A stretch of 49,916 nt of DNA from Pediococcus ethanolidurans (GTDB taxonomy: Bacteria; Bacillota; Bacilli; Lactobacillales; Lactobacillaceae), in the NCBI RefSeq assembly GCF_001437405.1, contig NZ_JQBY01000016.1, positions 1 to 49,916 on the forward strand, given 5' to 3'. This document shows positions 1-8,662 of the stretch, in pieces; positions within the stretch are counted from its first letter, which is position 1; each line of letters opens with the position of its first letter. The notes below the pieces were generated by a model, which saw nothing but the letters and a program-made list of their open reading frames with translations, was not told the origin of the DNA and searched no databases. The translations under genes were made by a program, and so were the position numbers.

Positions 1-31
1 CGCTCCCTGCGAGGGTAGGACGTTGCCATGC
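1..31 (+). rRNA. rrf: 5S rRNA, 3' end only
   Basis: The window opens inside a 5S rRNA gene. The first 31 bases read CGCTCCCTGCGAGGGTAGGA followed by CGTTGCCATGC, which agrees with the recalled 3' end of lactobacillus 5S rRNA. A hairpin terminator starts six bases later. The rest of the rrn operon lies left of the window. Confidence 0.88.
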
Positions 32-36
32 AACTT

Positions 37-68
37 AAAGAGTTTCCTTAATCGGAAGCTTTTTTTTT
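37..68 (+). terminator. rrn operon terminator
   Basis: The arms AGTTTCC (41-47) and GGAAGCT (54-60) pair, with one G-U pair, and eight T residues follow. It ends transcription of the rRNA operon before the tRNA gene. Confidence 0.8.
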
Positions 69-84
69 ACCCAAATTTAGGCCA

Positions 85-114
85 TTGTTGAAAAATTTCC
101 GAATATGGTATACT
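85..114 (+). promoter_or_regulatory. probable promoter of tRNA-Thr
   Basis: TTGTTG (85-90) and TATACT (109-114) are 18 bases apart, and the tRNA begins 16 bases after the -10 box. A terminator separates the tRNA from the rRNA operon, so a promoter of its own is expected. Confidence 0.55.
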
Positions 115-130
115 TATTTGGGCCTTTTAT

Positions 131-204
<74 letters not shown>

Positions 205-224
205 TTCATGAATAAGTACTAAAT

Positions 225-394
225 ATTGAAAGTACCAAAACTATTTCAGTAACTGATATTAAACAACTTAGCCTATAAAAAAATCTAACTGCTGGCGTGC
301 AGTTCACTTGGTTTGGAAGACGACATCTTAATCCAATTTTATTACCATGAACGCTTTTGTATTAGGCAACGAGTTGTATTTCTGTAGTTTCAAT
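225..394. repeat. degenerate palindromic repeat element, copy 1
   Basis: The outer ends ATTGAAAGTAC (225-235) and GTAGTTTCAAT (384-394) are inverted. The right arm closely matches the right arm of the element at 4464-4637, for example the shared ATGAACGCTTTTGTATTAGG. The left arm has drifted. The central 35 bases resemble the reverse complement of the centre of the other copy (about 24 of 35 positions), so the tip is inverted relative to the right arm. No transposase is present; a MITE-like or structured RNA element is possible. This element and the next terminator are all that is visible in the 341-base gap before the first gene. Confidence 0.6.
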
Positions 395-421
395 CTTTAG
401 TTAATTATATAAACAACAAAG

Positions 422-456
422 AAACGACTGAAAATATAATTTTTCGTCGTTTTTTT
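422..456 (+). terminator. terminator after repeat copy 1
   Basis: AAACGACTGAAAA pairs with TTTTTCGTCGTTT, apart from one internal mismatch, around a short AT loop. A run of seven T residues follows. It lies 217 bases after the tRNA and could end the tRNA transcript. Confidence 0.7.
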
Positions 457-545
457 GCTTAAATCTTAAAATAGGTAAATTTTATGCTAATATTATAAAA
501 AGAAGAATAGTATTATATTAATAAATAACGATAAGAGAGATCATT

Positions 546-1631
546 ATGAAAAGTGTAGTTATAAAATCACATTTGCTACCACAATTAGTTTATCTTCTTT
601 TGGATCTGATTTTAATGTCAGCTGGAGCCTTAATTACCTATTTTGATCATCATAATTACTTCATGGGATTATTTGTACTGGCGGTATTTGGCTGGGGAAC
701 AGTGATGATACTTTATAGAATAACGCAACCAATTCTTTTAGAATTCTCCACAAATGGAATCATAAATCGCATGCCTTTTTTGAAACGAAAACGGTTCTTA
801 ATCGAGTGGAACAATATTACGAATGTGTCAACAAGTCAACGCTACTTGCTTACGACACTCGTTATAACTTTAAAGTCGCCGGTTGATGGTAAGGATACAT
901 TCGCTTTTCCTTTAGTAGGAGCTTCAAGTAGAGCAATCGAAGAAGCTACGTTTATTATTGAACAAGGAATTACTTATATAAATACTTTTCAAGAAGAATT
1001 TGAAACGCATTCGCAGCAATTTGATTATATTAAGGCTGATATTGAATTTAAGCAAAAATTTACGCAAACTAACTCCAAGGTGATTTGGTATTTTTGGACA
1101 TTTTTGGAGATTATTGCAGCTGTTTTAGCATGGCGTGTGCCTAGTTATATAATAACTAAACTGACTGTAACTGGTGATTTAAATGGCATGTTTGTCTATT
1201 TTGGATTAGCAACCCCGATACTACTGAGTTTATCAGAATTAAGTTATTGGATAATTTACAAACTTGGTTGGCATTCGACTGTAAGTGGACGGAAAATTTT
1301 TCTTCGACGCAATACTTTGCAAATCCCAATATTTGTTAAAACTGATGTTGCTTACCAGCAAAGACGTCAACAAATTACAAAGCGAGCACGCTGCTTATAT
1401 ACAATATTCATTGTTACTCGTATTATAATTACCACCGTTTTAGTAAGTATTTTTATGGTACTTATGGAAGCTAATTTAGAAAGCATTTTCGGAATCATTA
1501 TCATTCTGGTTGGAATTTTTCTCGTTTTTTCATTTTGGGCCACTTACCAAGTTAACTTTATTAAGATTTTTCACCTTAAAATTATTCAAACTGAAAATAA
1601 CCGTCCTCATTTTGATGACGTTTCTGAATGA
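546..1631 (+). CDS. hypothetical six-pass membrane protein
   Basis: A 361-residue protein that I do not recognise. Hydrophobic segments lie near residues 10-33, 38-57, 177-195, 212-235, 283-306 and 312-340. Between segments two and three is a soluble stretch (about 68-175) with alternating beta-like residues (NGIINRMPFLKRKRFLIEW), which resembles a PH-like or DUF-type membrane-associated domain. That comparison is weak. The start has only a modest Shine-Dalgarno sequence (GAGAGA). It forms a single-gene unit with a terminator behind it and is AT-rich, with no enzyme motif. It could be a transporter-like or envelope-stress protein. Confidence 0.7.
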   Translation: MKSVVIKSHLLPQLVYLLLDLILMSAGALITYFDHHNYFMGLFVLAVFGWGTVMILYRITQPILLEFSTNGIINRMPFLKRKRFLIEWNNITNVSTSQRYLLTTLVITLKSPVDGKDTFAFPLVGASSRAIEEATFIIEQGITYINTFQEEFETHSQQFDYIKADIEFKQKFTQTNSKVIWYFWTFLEIIAAVLAWRVPSYIITKLTVTGDLNGMFVYFGLATPILLSLSELSYWIIYKLGWHSTVSGRKIFLRRNTLQIPIFVKTDVAYQQRRQQITKRARCLYTIFIVTRIIITTVLVSIFMVLMEANLESIFGIIIILVGIFLVFSFWATYQVNFIKIFHLKIIQTENNRPHFDDVSE

Positions 1632-1661
1632 GAATTACTTCCAAAATATTTAACAAATACT

Positions 1662-1686
1662 AAAGACAATATACTCGTCTTTTTTT
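1662..1686 (+). terminator. terminator of the orphan membrane protein gene
   Basis: A short stem AAAGAC/GTCTTT with a nine-base loop runs into a T7 tract, 31 bases after the stop codon. Confidence 0.6.
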
Positions 1687-1779
1687 GATTTTCGAAATTA
1701 ATTGAAAAATTTTAAACATAGTTCAACAAGCATCGTTACTTCCATGTAGACGAAATTTCCGTAACTCCCTTTAAAAAAG

Positions 1780-1810
1780 TTCTCGATTTTTTTCTTGAGA
1801 AGTGTATAAT
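1780..1810 (+). promoter_or_regulatory. codBA promoter with inverted repeat
   Basis: A good -10 box TATAAT (1805-1810) is preceded by an inverted repeat, TTCTCGA (1780-1786) and TTGAGAA (1795-1801), that covers the expected -35 region. The -35 itself is poor. A weak -35 under a palindrome suits an activator or repressor site, but the regulator is unknown. Confidence 0.45.
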
Positions 1811-1850
1811 CAATAAAAATGTGTAAAAATTCTAAGGAGGAGATTTTCTT

Positions 1851-3218
1851 ATGGAAACCAAAGATCGATACGCGGTAGATATTGTACCGACAGAGCATCG
1901 ACACATGTCTTATTGGGATATGTTTGCCACCTGGGTTGGAGCTAATGCTAATAATGGAACATGGTTTGTTGGTGGTATTATTGCTGCCTGTGGATTCTGG
2001 GGTGGCATCAAGGCACTAATTATTGCTTCAAGTATTTCGTACATATTTTTATCACTTGTTGGTTATATGGGTTACAAGACTGGTGCCACTACAATGGCAA
2101 TTTCACGTGCTTCTTTTGGTATTCGTGGCAGTATTGTTCCTTCATTGGTTAATGTGACTCAATTTGTGGGATGGACAGCTGTCAATACATTTATAGCTGC
2201 GACATCAATGTCATATATTTTACATTCATTGTTAGGCTGGCCCGTTTATGGTCAACCTGGTGGCAATAAAGGGTTGATATTCGGTATTTTAGTAATGAGT
2301 ATTCTCCATTTAATAAGTATTTCTTCCGGACAACGGTCGATTCAAATTATTGAACGAATAGGGATAATTCTTGTAATTATTTTCGTTCTTTGGGAATCGG
2401 TCGTTGTTTTTCGTGATGTATCTTTTTCTCAAATTGCGAATTGGAAAGTACCCAGTGCTCAAAAAATGCCTTTTGGTGCAGCAATTGATACTTTGGCCGC
2501 CTTTAATTTGGCCTGGGTAACTGCCGGTGCAGATTTCACCCGGTTTACCAATAAAAAACATATTGCAGTTACGGCACCGTTTATTGGTGCGGATATTGGT
2601 GTTTTCTGGTTTGCCTTTATTGGACTAGTTGCGACGATTAGTATTGCGATTACTTCTGGAGTATATGACGCAAACAATTCGGACCCTAGTACAATTGCGA
2701 ATAGATTAGGCTTAGGATTAATCGCGATGATTGTGATTGTCTTGACTAGCATGACTGCAAACGCTGTAAACTTGCAGGCAGCAGGATCAGCAGTAAACAA
2801 TATGTTTCCCAAAATAAGTTTGAAAAAATCGCTTTGGATTGTGACCATTTTAGCGACAATTGTAACGTTTGTTCCGGTTTTTGTGGGTAGTTTTCTAGAT
2901 ACATTCACGGCATTTCTAGACTATGTTGGGATGGTTCTTGGACCAATTATCAGTATCATGTGTGTTGACTACTATTTAATTCGGAAACGTAATTATCAAC
3001 CTAAAGAACTTTCGCGAAAGGGTGGTCATTACTGGTATCAAGGTGGGATTCACTGGTTGGCGTTTGGTCTCTGGGTGTCAGGCGTTGTCGTGTATCTTTT
3101 ATTGCAAAAAGTCAGTTGGATTGAAAATTATACCGGTGCTACGTTTATCGATATGATTTTGGTTGGATTAGTTTATTATGTTGTGATGAAATTGATTTTA
3201 AATAGGGAGGAAAAATAA
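1851..3218 (+). CDS. codB: cytosine permease (NCS1 family)
   Basis: Imports cytosine, probably with a cation, across the cell membrane. The 455 residues form about twelve hydrophobic segments. The N terminus has the NCS1-type region WDMFATWVGANANNGTW (about residues 24-40), and the middle holds AWVTAGADFTRF, typical of cytosine/purine permeases. A strong AGGAGGAG lies eight bases before the ATG. The stop codon overlaps the start of the cytosine deaminase gene (TAATG), so the two are translationally coupled. That linkage supports cytosine rather than a purine or hydantoin as substrate. It is slightly longer than the E. coli protein. Confidence 0.9.
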   Translation: METKDRYAVDIVPTEHRHMSYWDMFATWVGANANNGTWFVGGIIAACGFWGGIKALIIASSISYIFLSLVGYMGYKTGATTMAISRASFGIRGSIVPSLVNVTQFVGWTAVNTFIAATSMSYILHSLLGWPVYGQPGGNKGLIFGILVMSILHLISISSGQRSIQIIERIGIILVIIFVLWESVVVFRDVSFSQIANWKVPSAQKMPFGAAIDTLAAFNLAWVTAGADFTRFTNKKHIAVTAPFIGADIGVFWFAFIGLVATISIAITSGVYDANNSDPSTIANRLGLGLIAMIVIVLTSMTANAVNLQAAGSAVNNMFPKISLKKSLWIVTILATIVTFVPVFVGSFLDTFTAFLDYVGMVLGPIISIMCVDYYLIRKRNYQPKELSRKGGHYWYQGGIHWLAFGLWVSGVVVYLLLQKVSWIENYTGATFIDMILVGLVYYVVMKLILNREEK

Positions 3219-4453
3219 TGTTAATTAAAAATGTTTATATTGAAAATAATGATCAGAAACAAGATGTTCGGATTGAAGACGGTAAATTTACTGAAATTGG
3301 CAAACAATTAACCGCACATGAAAATGAAAAGTTGATTGAAGCCAACGGAAAGTTACTTTTGCCACCATTCATCGATTCGCACGTCCATTTAGATGCGACC
3401 TTAACAGCTGGTGATCCAGAATGGAATCAAACTGGTACCTTATTTGATGGCATTCGAATTTGGTCAGAACGTAAGAAAACTTTAACTAAAGAAGATGTTA
3501 AAACGCGAGCAAAGGCAACGATTGGAAAACAAGTTGAGAATGGTATTCAAGTTGTTCGAAGTCATGTTGATACAACGGATCCAACCATGACAGCATTGGA
3601 AGCTTTGTTAGAAGTTAAAGAGGAAATGAAAGATATTGTTGAAGTACAATTAGTTGCCTTTCCTCAAGAAGGGGTGTTGTCGTACCCACACGGAAAAGAA
3701 TTACTGGAAACGGCTGTCAAAGAGGGCGCCGATGTAATTGGAGGAATTCCCCATTACGAATTTACGCGTGACTATGGGGTTCAATCGTTGCATTATATCG
3801 CAGAGTTAGCTCAGAAATATGATCGCTTAATTGATGTGCATTGTGACGAAATTGATGATCCAAATTCACGTAATTTGGAAGTATTAGCTACCTTGGCATA
3901 TGAGACCGGTTTGGCCGACCGAGTTACGGCTAGTCACACGACGGCAATGGGATCATATAATAATGCTTATTGCTATAAACTTTTCCGACTTCTGAAACTG
4001 GCTAAAATCAATATGGTTTCTAACCCACTTGTTAATATTCATTTAGGCGGCCGCTTTGATACTTATCCTAAACGACGTGGGATTACCCGAGTCAAAGAAC
4101 TGACAGAGGCTGGAATCAATGTTTCGTTTGGCGAAGACGATGTTAAGGATCCTTGGTACCCAATGGGAAACGGTAATATGATGGATCCAGTTCACATGGG
4201 CATTCATGCAGAACAGCTAATGGGATATCAAAGTATTCAGGATTCATATAACTTTGTGACCAATAACGCAGCCAAAACACTGCATATCACAGATCATTAC
4301 GGTATTGAGGTTGGAAAACCTGCCAATTTTATTATTTTAAATAATAATAACTTTTACAACGCATTAAATGAACGTTCTGAGGTCTTATATTCAGTTCGTC
4401 AGGGAAAGGTTTTGGTAGAAACTAAACCTAAAGAAGTAAAATTAAACTTTTAA
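3218..4453 (+). CDS. codA: cytosine deaminase
   Basis: Deaminates cytosine to uracil and ammonia for pyrimidine salvage in the cytoplasm. The 411-residue amidohydrolase has the metal-binding HxH in DSHVHLDAT (about residues 53-61). It also has HCDEIDD with the catalytic Glu, SHTTAM with a metal His, and DDVKDPWYP with the metal Asp, the last three all typical of the CodA family. The start codon overlaps the codB stop by one base, and GGAGG lies inside the end of codB. Length and motifs match the CodA family well, so a related isocytosine or creatinine deaminase is less likely. The gene ends 10 bases before a palindromic repeat. Confidence 0.93.
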   Translation: MLIKNVYIENNDQKQDVRIEDGKFTEIGKQLTAHENEKLIEANGKLLLPPFIDSHVHLDATLTAGDPEWNQTGTLFDGIRIWSERKKTLTKEDVKTRAKATIGKQVENGIQVVRSHVDTTDPTMTALEALLEVKEEMKDIVEVQLVAFPQEGVLSYPHGKELLETAVKEGADVIGGIPHYEFTRDYGVQSLHYIAELAQKYDRLIDVHCDEIDDPNSRNLEVLATLAYETGLADRVTASHTTAMGSYNNAYCYKLFRLLKLAKINMVSNPLVNIHLGGRFDTYPKRRGITRVKELTEAGINVSFGEDDVKDPWYPMGNGNMMDPVHMGIHAEQLMGYQSIQDSYNFVTNNAAKTLHITDHYGIEVGKPANFIILNNNNFYNALNERSEVLYSVRQGKVLVETKPKEVKLNF

Positions 4454-4463
4454 ATGACTGCAG

Positions 4464-4637
4464 ATTGAAAGTACAAAAACGCATCTCATTGTTTGATGCA
4501 AAAGCGTTCATGTTAACAAAATCAGATTAAATTACCGTCTTCCAGACCGGGTGAGCCGTAGGACGGCATTTAAATCTAATTTTGTTAACATGAACGCTTT
4601 TGTATTAGGTAATGAGATGTATTTTTGTGCTTTCAAC
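4464..4637. repeat. palindromic repeat element, copy 2
   Basis: A long imperfect hairpin with arms of about 65 to 80 bases. ATTGAAAGTACAAAAA at the left pairs with TTTTTGTGCTTTCAAC at the right. Inside, AAAAGCGTTCATGTTAACAA pairs with the matching right arm. The tip is GC-richer, with an outer CCGTC/GACGG stem and a GTCT-TCC-AGAC hairpin. It lies directly after codA. A diverged copy with the tip reversed is at 225-394. Confidence 0.75.
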
Positions 4638-4665
4638 CTTTAGTTAATATAGTTAGAACAGACAA

Positions 4666-4704
4666 AATCTCAACCGATGATCACTAATCGGTTGGGATTT
4701 TTTT
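4666..4704 (+). terminator. codBA terminator
   Basis: A 13-bp stem AATCTCAACCGAT / ATCGGTTGGGATT, with one G-U pair and an eight-base loop, is followed by T7. It lies beyond the palindromic repeat, so the repeat would be transcribed as the codBA 3' untranslated region. Confidence 0.85.
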
Positions 4705-4777
4705 AATGAGTATATTGCATGGTTATTTTGGGTTTATGTGAGAGAATAGAACCAATTAAATTATTGGGAGTATGATA

Positions 4778-6307
4778 ATGACAACTTTATGGAACACATT
4801 TTTAGATCAGCGTACACAGTTGCTGCAAGCTTTGTGGGAACATTTACAGATTTCTTTAACAGCTTTGTTGATTGCAATTGTGATCGCAGTACCCCTAGCT
4901 ATTTGGGCCACACATCATAAAAGTGTGGCCGAATTTTTGTTACAGGTAACTAGTGTTTTACAAACTATCCCCTCATTAGCATTATTGGGACTGTTGATTC
5001 CCTTAGTTGGTATTGGAAGTGTACCTGCAATTATCGCATTAGTTATCTATGCACTATTGCCAATCTTTCAAAATACATATGTGGGAATCGACGAAATTGA
5101 TCCTTCTTTAGAAGAAGCCGCGGATGCTTTTGGAATGTCACGTCTAAGAAAATTATTTAAAGTGGAAATCCCAATTGCTTTACCCGTTATAATTTCTGGG
5201 ATTCGAACGGCACTAGTTTTGATTGTGGGAACTGCAACACTGGCAGCTTTGATTGGCGCTGGTGGTTTAGGTAACTTTATCTTATTAGGTATTGATCAAA
5301 ATGATACGTCGTTAATTGTGATTGGCGCTGTTACATCTGCGCTTTTGGCGATCATTTTAAGTGCCTTGATAAAATTCTTACAAACTGCGCGGTTGCGGAC
5401 AGTAATTGCGACGGTCAGTGTAATTATTGTGGGCTTTGTAGGTGTAAGTGGTTATCAAGCCATCTCACAACCAAAAGAAAACATTGTTATTGCCGGAAAA
5501 CTAGGATCAGAGCCAGATATTTTAATTCACATGTATAAAGATTTAATCGAACAAAACGATAAGAACGTCACCGTTACATTGAAACCGAACTTTGGAACTA
5601 CTAGTTTTCTCTTTAATGCCTTGAAAAGTAAAAGTATTGATATTTATCCAGAATTCTCTGGAACTGTTTTAGAGAGTTTGGTTAAAAAATCAGGTGATAC
5701 AACCGATTTAAGTGCCCATGAAACATACGTTAAGGCACGGGATGATCTTAAAAATCAGTTTGATATGGCTTATTTGAAACCGATGGCTTATCAAAACACC
5801 TTTGCAATTGTTGTAAAAAAATCATTCGCCAAAAAGTACGATTTGAAATCTATCGGTGATTTAGCAGCAATTAAAAATCAGATCAAAGCCGGTATGACCC
5901 TTGAATTTATTAATCGAACTGATGGACTCAAGGGAATCAATAAAAAATACGGACTTAATATTAAAGCACGCTCGATGCAGGCCAGTTTACGTTACGAAGC
6001 GCTTAATAGGGGCAACATCAACGTTGGGGATGCATATTCAACCGATAGTCAATTGAAACAACTTAATTTGGTCATGTTAAAAGACACCAAACATGTTTTC
6101 CCACCTTATCAAGGTGCACCGGTTATGTCCGAAAAACTAGCTGCTAGTCATCCTAAAATTGTACAAGCTTTAAACAAATTAGCGGGAAAGATTTCGGACG
6201 AAGATATGCAAGAAATGAATTATGAGGTTAACGTCAAAAAAGTGTCGGCAGCAAAGGTTGCACGACAATATTTGACTGCTCATGGATTGTTGAGGGATGC
6301 CAAATGA
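4778..6307 (+). CDS. ABC transporter permease fused to substrate-binding protein (OpuC/EgtU type)
   Basis: The 509-residue protein joins two parts. The N-terminal permease (about residues 1-210) has five to six membrane segments and the EAA-type loop EEAADAFGMSRLRKLFKVEIP. The C-terminal binding domain (about 235-509) is of the glycine betaine/ProX type and starts ENIVIAGKLGSEPDILIHMY. The family is usually annotated as choline or glycine betaine uptake. The same fused architecture is known for the ergothioneine transporter EgtU, and the FPPYQGAPVM region recalls that branch; this assignment is inference from memory. I chose the second ATG because GGGAG stands seven bases before it and only one base before the first ATG at 4772. 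The stop overlaps the ATPase start (ATGA). Confidence 0.85.
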   Translation: MTTLWNTFLDQRTQLLQALWEHLQISLTALLIAIVIAVPLAIWATHHKSVAEFLLQVTSVLQTIPSLALLGLLIPLVGIGSVPAIIALVIYALLPIFQNTYVGIDEIDPSLEEAADAFGMSRLRKLFKVEIPIALPVIISGIRTALVLIVGTATLAALIGAGGLGNFILLGIDQNDTSLIVIGAVTSALLAIILSALIKFLQTARLRTVIATVSVIIVGFVGVSGYQAISQPKENIVIAGKLGSEPDILIHMYKDLIEQNDKNVTVTLKPNFGTTSFLFNALKSKSIDIYPEFSGTVLESLVKKSGDTTDLSAHETYVKARDDLKNQFDMAYLKPMAYQNTFAIVVKKSFAKKYDLKSIGDLAAIKNQIKAGMTLEFINRTDGLKGINKKYGLNIKARSMQASLRYEALNRGNINVGDAYSTDSQLKQLNLVMLKDTKHVFPPYQGAPVMSEKLAASHPKIVQALNKLAGKISDEDMQEMNYEVNVKKVSAAKVARQYLTAHGLLRDAK

Positions 6308-7275
6308 TAACTAATAAACAACCAATTATTGAATTTAAAAATGTACGTAAAGAATTTGGCGAAAATCTGGCAATTCAGGATTTAAGTTTAGCAATTCAAC
6401 CTGGTGAACTATTTGTTTTGGTTGGAACTTCTGGTAGTGGTAAAACAACCACTTTAAAAATGATTAATCAGTTAATTACACAAACTGACGGCGATATTTT
6501 ATTCAATGGGAAAAAACTGAAGGAATTTGATAAGCAAAGTTTGCGTCTAGATATTGGGTATGTTCTACAACAAATTGCTCTATTTCCAACCATGACGGTT
6601 GCACAAAATATTAGTGTGATTCCTGACATGAAAAAAATGCCTAAGAAACAAACCGCTCAAATTGTTGACGATTTATTGACACAGGTGGGAATTGATCCAG
6701 ACACTTATCGAGATCGAATGCCAAGTGAACTTTCCGGTGGTGAACAACAACGAATTGGTATTGTGCGTGCATTAGCAGCAAAACCACCAATTGTTTTATT
6801 TGATGAACCCTTTAGTGCTTTGGATCCAATTGTTAGAACGCAGTTGCAGGATTTAGTCTTGAACTTACACCATACCATGCACAATACCATTGTTTTTGTC
6901 ACTCATGATATGGATGAGGCGCTCAAATTAGGTGATCGCATCGGTGTGATGAGTCATGGCAAACTTCTGCAAGTCGATACGCCAGATGAAATTGCACAAC
7001 ATCCAGTTAACGAGTTTGTGGAAAACTTCTTTGCAGGAACGGTAGCCAAGAATATTTTTGAAACGCCAATAAGCAAATTGGTAAAAACGGGGTATGTTTA
7101 TGAGAAACCCCAAACGAATGATATAGGTTCACAGGTTGAAATTAATGATTCACTGGAAACTGCTTTTCAGCTCTTAAGTAAAACTAGTGAAATAGGTGTA
7201 AAAGGTAAGAATGAAATTGAAGGTTATTTAAATCGTCAACAGGTTATACGTTATCTTAGTGAAGTTAAGCGTTAA
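6304..7275 (+). CDS. ABC transporter ATPase of the OpuCA/EgtUA type
   Basis: Drives the fused permease/binding protein encoded just upstream. The 323-residue protein has a Walker A GTSGSGKTT (about residue 42), a Q loop at VLQQIALFPTMTV, the signature LSGGEQQRIG, a Walker B IVLFDEPF and the switch His in FVTHDMDEA. Quaternary-amine ATPases of the OpuCA class usually run to about 380-400 residues with two CBS domains. This one has only about 80 residues after the ATPase core, enough for one reduced CBS-like segment, so CBS-type gating is doubtful. The start overlaps the upstream stop by four bases, and the next gene follows after 37 bases. Confidence 0.88.
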   Translation: MITNKQPIIEFKNVRKEFGENLAIQDLSLAIQPGELFVLVGTSGSGKTTTLKMINQLITQTDGDILFNGKKLKEFDKQSLRLDIGYVLQQIALFPTMTVAQNISVIPDMKKMPKKQTAQIVDDLLTQVGIDPDTYRDRMPSELSGGEQQRIGIVRALAAKPPIVLFDEPFSALDPIVRTQLQDLVLNLHHTMHNTIVFVTHDMDEALKLGDRIGVMSHGKLLQVDTPDEIAQHPVNEFVENFFAGTVAKNIFETPISKLVKTGYVYEKPQTNDIGSQVEINDSLETAFQLLSKTSEIGVKGKNEIEGYLNRQQVIRYLSEVKR

Positions 7276-7312
7276 AATGAGGACGTAAATAAAAAAAACG
7301 GAGGGGTTAACC

Positions 7313-8644
7313 ATGGATAAATTTGATGTTGTCGTTATTGGTGCAGGGCCTGGTGGTTCGGCGTTAGCGTACGCCCTAAAGGCTCAAAACAAAAAAGTGG
7401 CAATTGTAGAGGAAAATCTTTGGGGTGGCACCTGTCCCAATCGTGGGTGTGATCCTAAAAAAGTTATTTTGGCAGCAGTTGATGCGCGTCGGCGTGCACA
7501 AAACTTGGTGGGTAAAGGCCTACAAAGTGCACCCGTAATCGATTGGCCAGCCTTAATTGGTTTTGAAAAAACTTTTACTGATCCAGTATCTGACGGGACC
7601 AAAAAGGGACTGCAAACTGCTGGGATTACCGTGATTGATGGCTCGGTGAAATTTGTGGATAAGCATACTATTTTAGCAGATCAGACCAAAGTAGTTGCCG
7701 ATAAGTTTGTCATTGCCACGGGTGCACGACCGAAGCTACTTGATGTTGATGGTAAAAGATATTTTGAAACTAGTACGGATTTTCTAAAAATGACCGCAAT
7801 GCCTCATTCAATAACCTTTGTTGGGGGAGGTTATATTGCTTTTGAGTTTGCCGCAATGGCATCTGCAGCCGGTGCAGATGTTCATATTGTTCATCACAAT
7901 GATCGTCCATTAAAAGCATTTGCAAAAGCTGACGTGGATCGTTTGATTGCACAACTTGAAGACAATGGCGTTCATTTTCATTTTGGGGTCGACATTAGCC
8001 GAATTGAAAATAATGCCGATGGCTATGAATTAGTGAGTGCACAAGGCTTTAGTTTACAAACGGATAAAGTTTTCTGCACGGCAGGTAGAATACCTAATGA
8101 TGATACTTTAGCTTTAGATAAAGTGGGAGTGGAATTCTCTAACCGGGGTATTAAGGTGAACGATCATTTGCAAACGGCTTCGGAAAACATCTTTGCTTTG
8201 GGGGATGTTCTGGACAAATCGCAACCTAAACTGACACCAGTGTCGGGATTTGAAGCCCAGTATCTAGCAGAATTATTTGCTGGACAAACTCAAGCAATTC
8301 AGTACCCAGCGATTCCAACGGTTGTTTATGGAACACCGCGATTGGCGATGGTTGGTCTTAGTGTTGAAAAGGCAGAAGCCCAAAAAGATAACTACACTAT
8401 TCAAAATCTCGATTTAACGGGATGGTTTACTTATCACCGCTTGAATGAACCGTTGGCACATGCTACAGTAATAACATCTAAAAAAACAGGTGCAGTTGTT
8501 GGAGCAAGCCTTATGAGTGGAGAAGCCGATGAGTTGATTAATTATTTTGCAATGGCAATTAATCGTCAATTAACTCCAGAAAATTTGAAACGAACAATTT
8601 TTGCGTATCCAACAACCGCAAGTGATTTAACCTATTTAATGTAA
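7313..8644 (+). CDS. glutathione-reductase-like FAD/NAD(P) disulfide oxidoreductase
   Basis: A 443-residue flavoprotein of the class I pyridine nucleotide-disulfide oxidoreductase family. It has the FAD motif GAGPGG (10-15), the redox pair in GGTCPNRGCDPKK (Cys41, Cys46), the NAD(P)-binding GGGYIAFEFA, the second FAD motif IFALGDV and a dimerisation domain. At the C terminus the usual HPT..E catalytic pair is replaced: the sequence is AYPTTASD, with Tyr for the catalytic His and Asp for Glu. The substrate is therefore unlikely to be reduced exactly as by classical glutathione reductase; MerA-like relatives also lack the His. It has a strong CGGAGGGG site, 37 bases behind the ABC ATPase gene and 18 before napA, so it is probably in one operon. 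A reductase for the imported solute is a reasonable guess, unproved. Confidence 0.85.
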   Translation: MDKFDVVVIGAGPGGSALAYALKAQNKKVAIVEENLWGGTCPNRGCDPKKVILAAVDARRRAQNLVGKGLQSAPVIDWPALIGFEKTFTDPVSDGTKKGLQTAGITVIDGSVKFVDKHTILADQTKVVADKFVIATGARPKLLDVDGKRYFETSTDFLKMTAMPHSITFVGGGYIAFEFAAMASAAGADVHIVHHNDRPLKAFAKADVDRLIAQLEDNGVHFHFGVDISRIENNADGYELVSAQGFSLQTDKVFCTAGRIPNDDTLALDKVGVEFSNRGIKVNDHLQTASENIFALGDVLDKSQPKLTPVSGFEAQYLAELFAGQTQAIQYPAIPTVVYGTPRLAMVGLSVEKAEAQKDNYTIQNLDLTGWFTYHRLNEPLAHATVITSKKTGAVVGASLMSGEADELINYFAMAINRQLTPENLKRTIFAYPTTASDLTYLM

Positions 8645-8662
8645 ACTTGTGGAGGTAACTAT

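Noticed and set aside
2459-2908. Minus-strand frame inside codB
   Set aside because: It overlaps a well-supported permease gene and shows no start signal.
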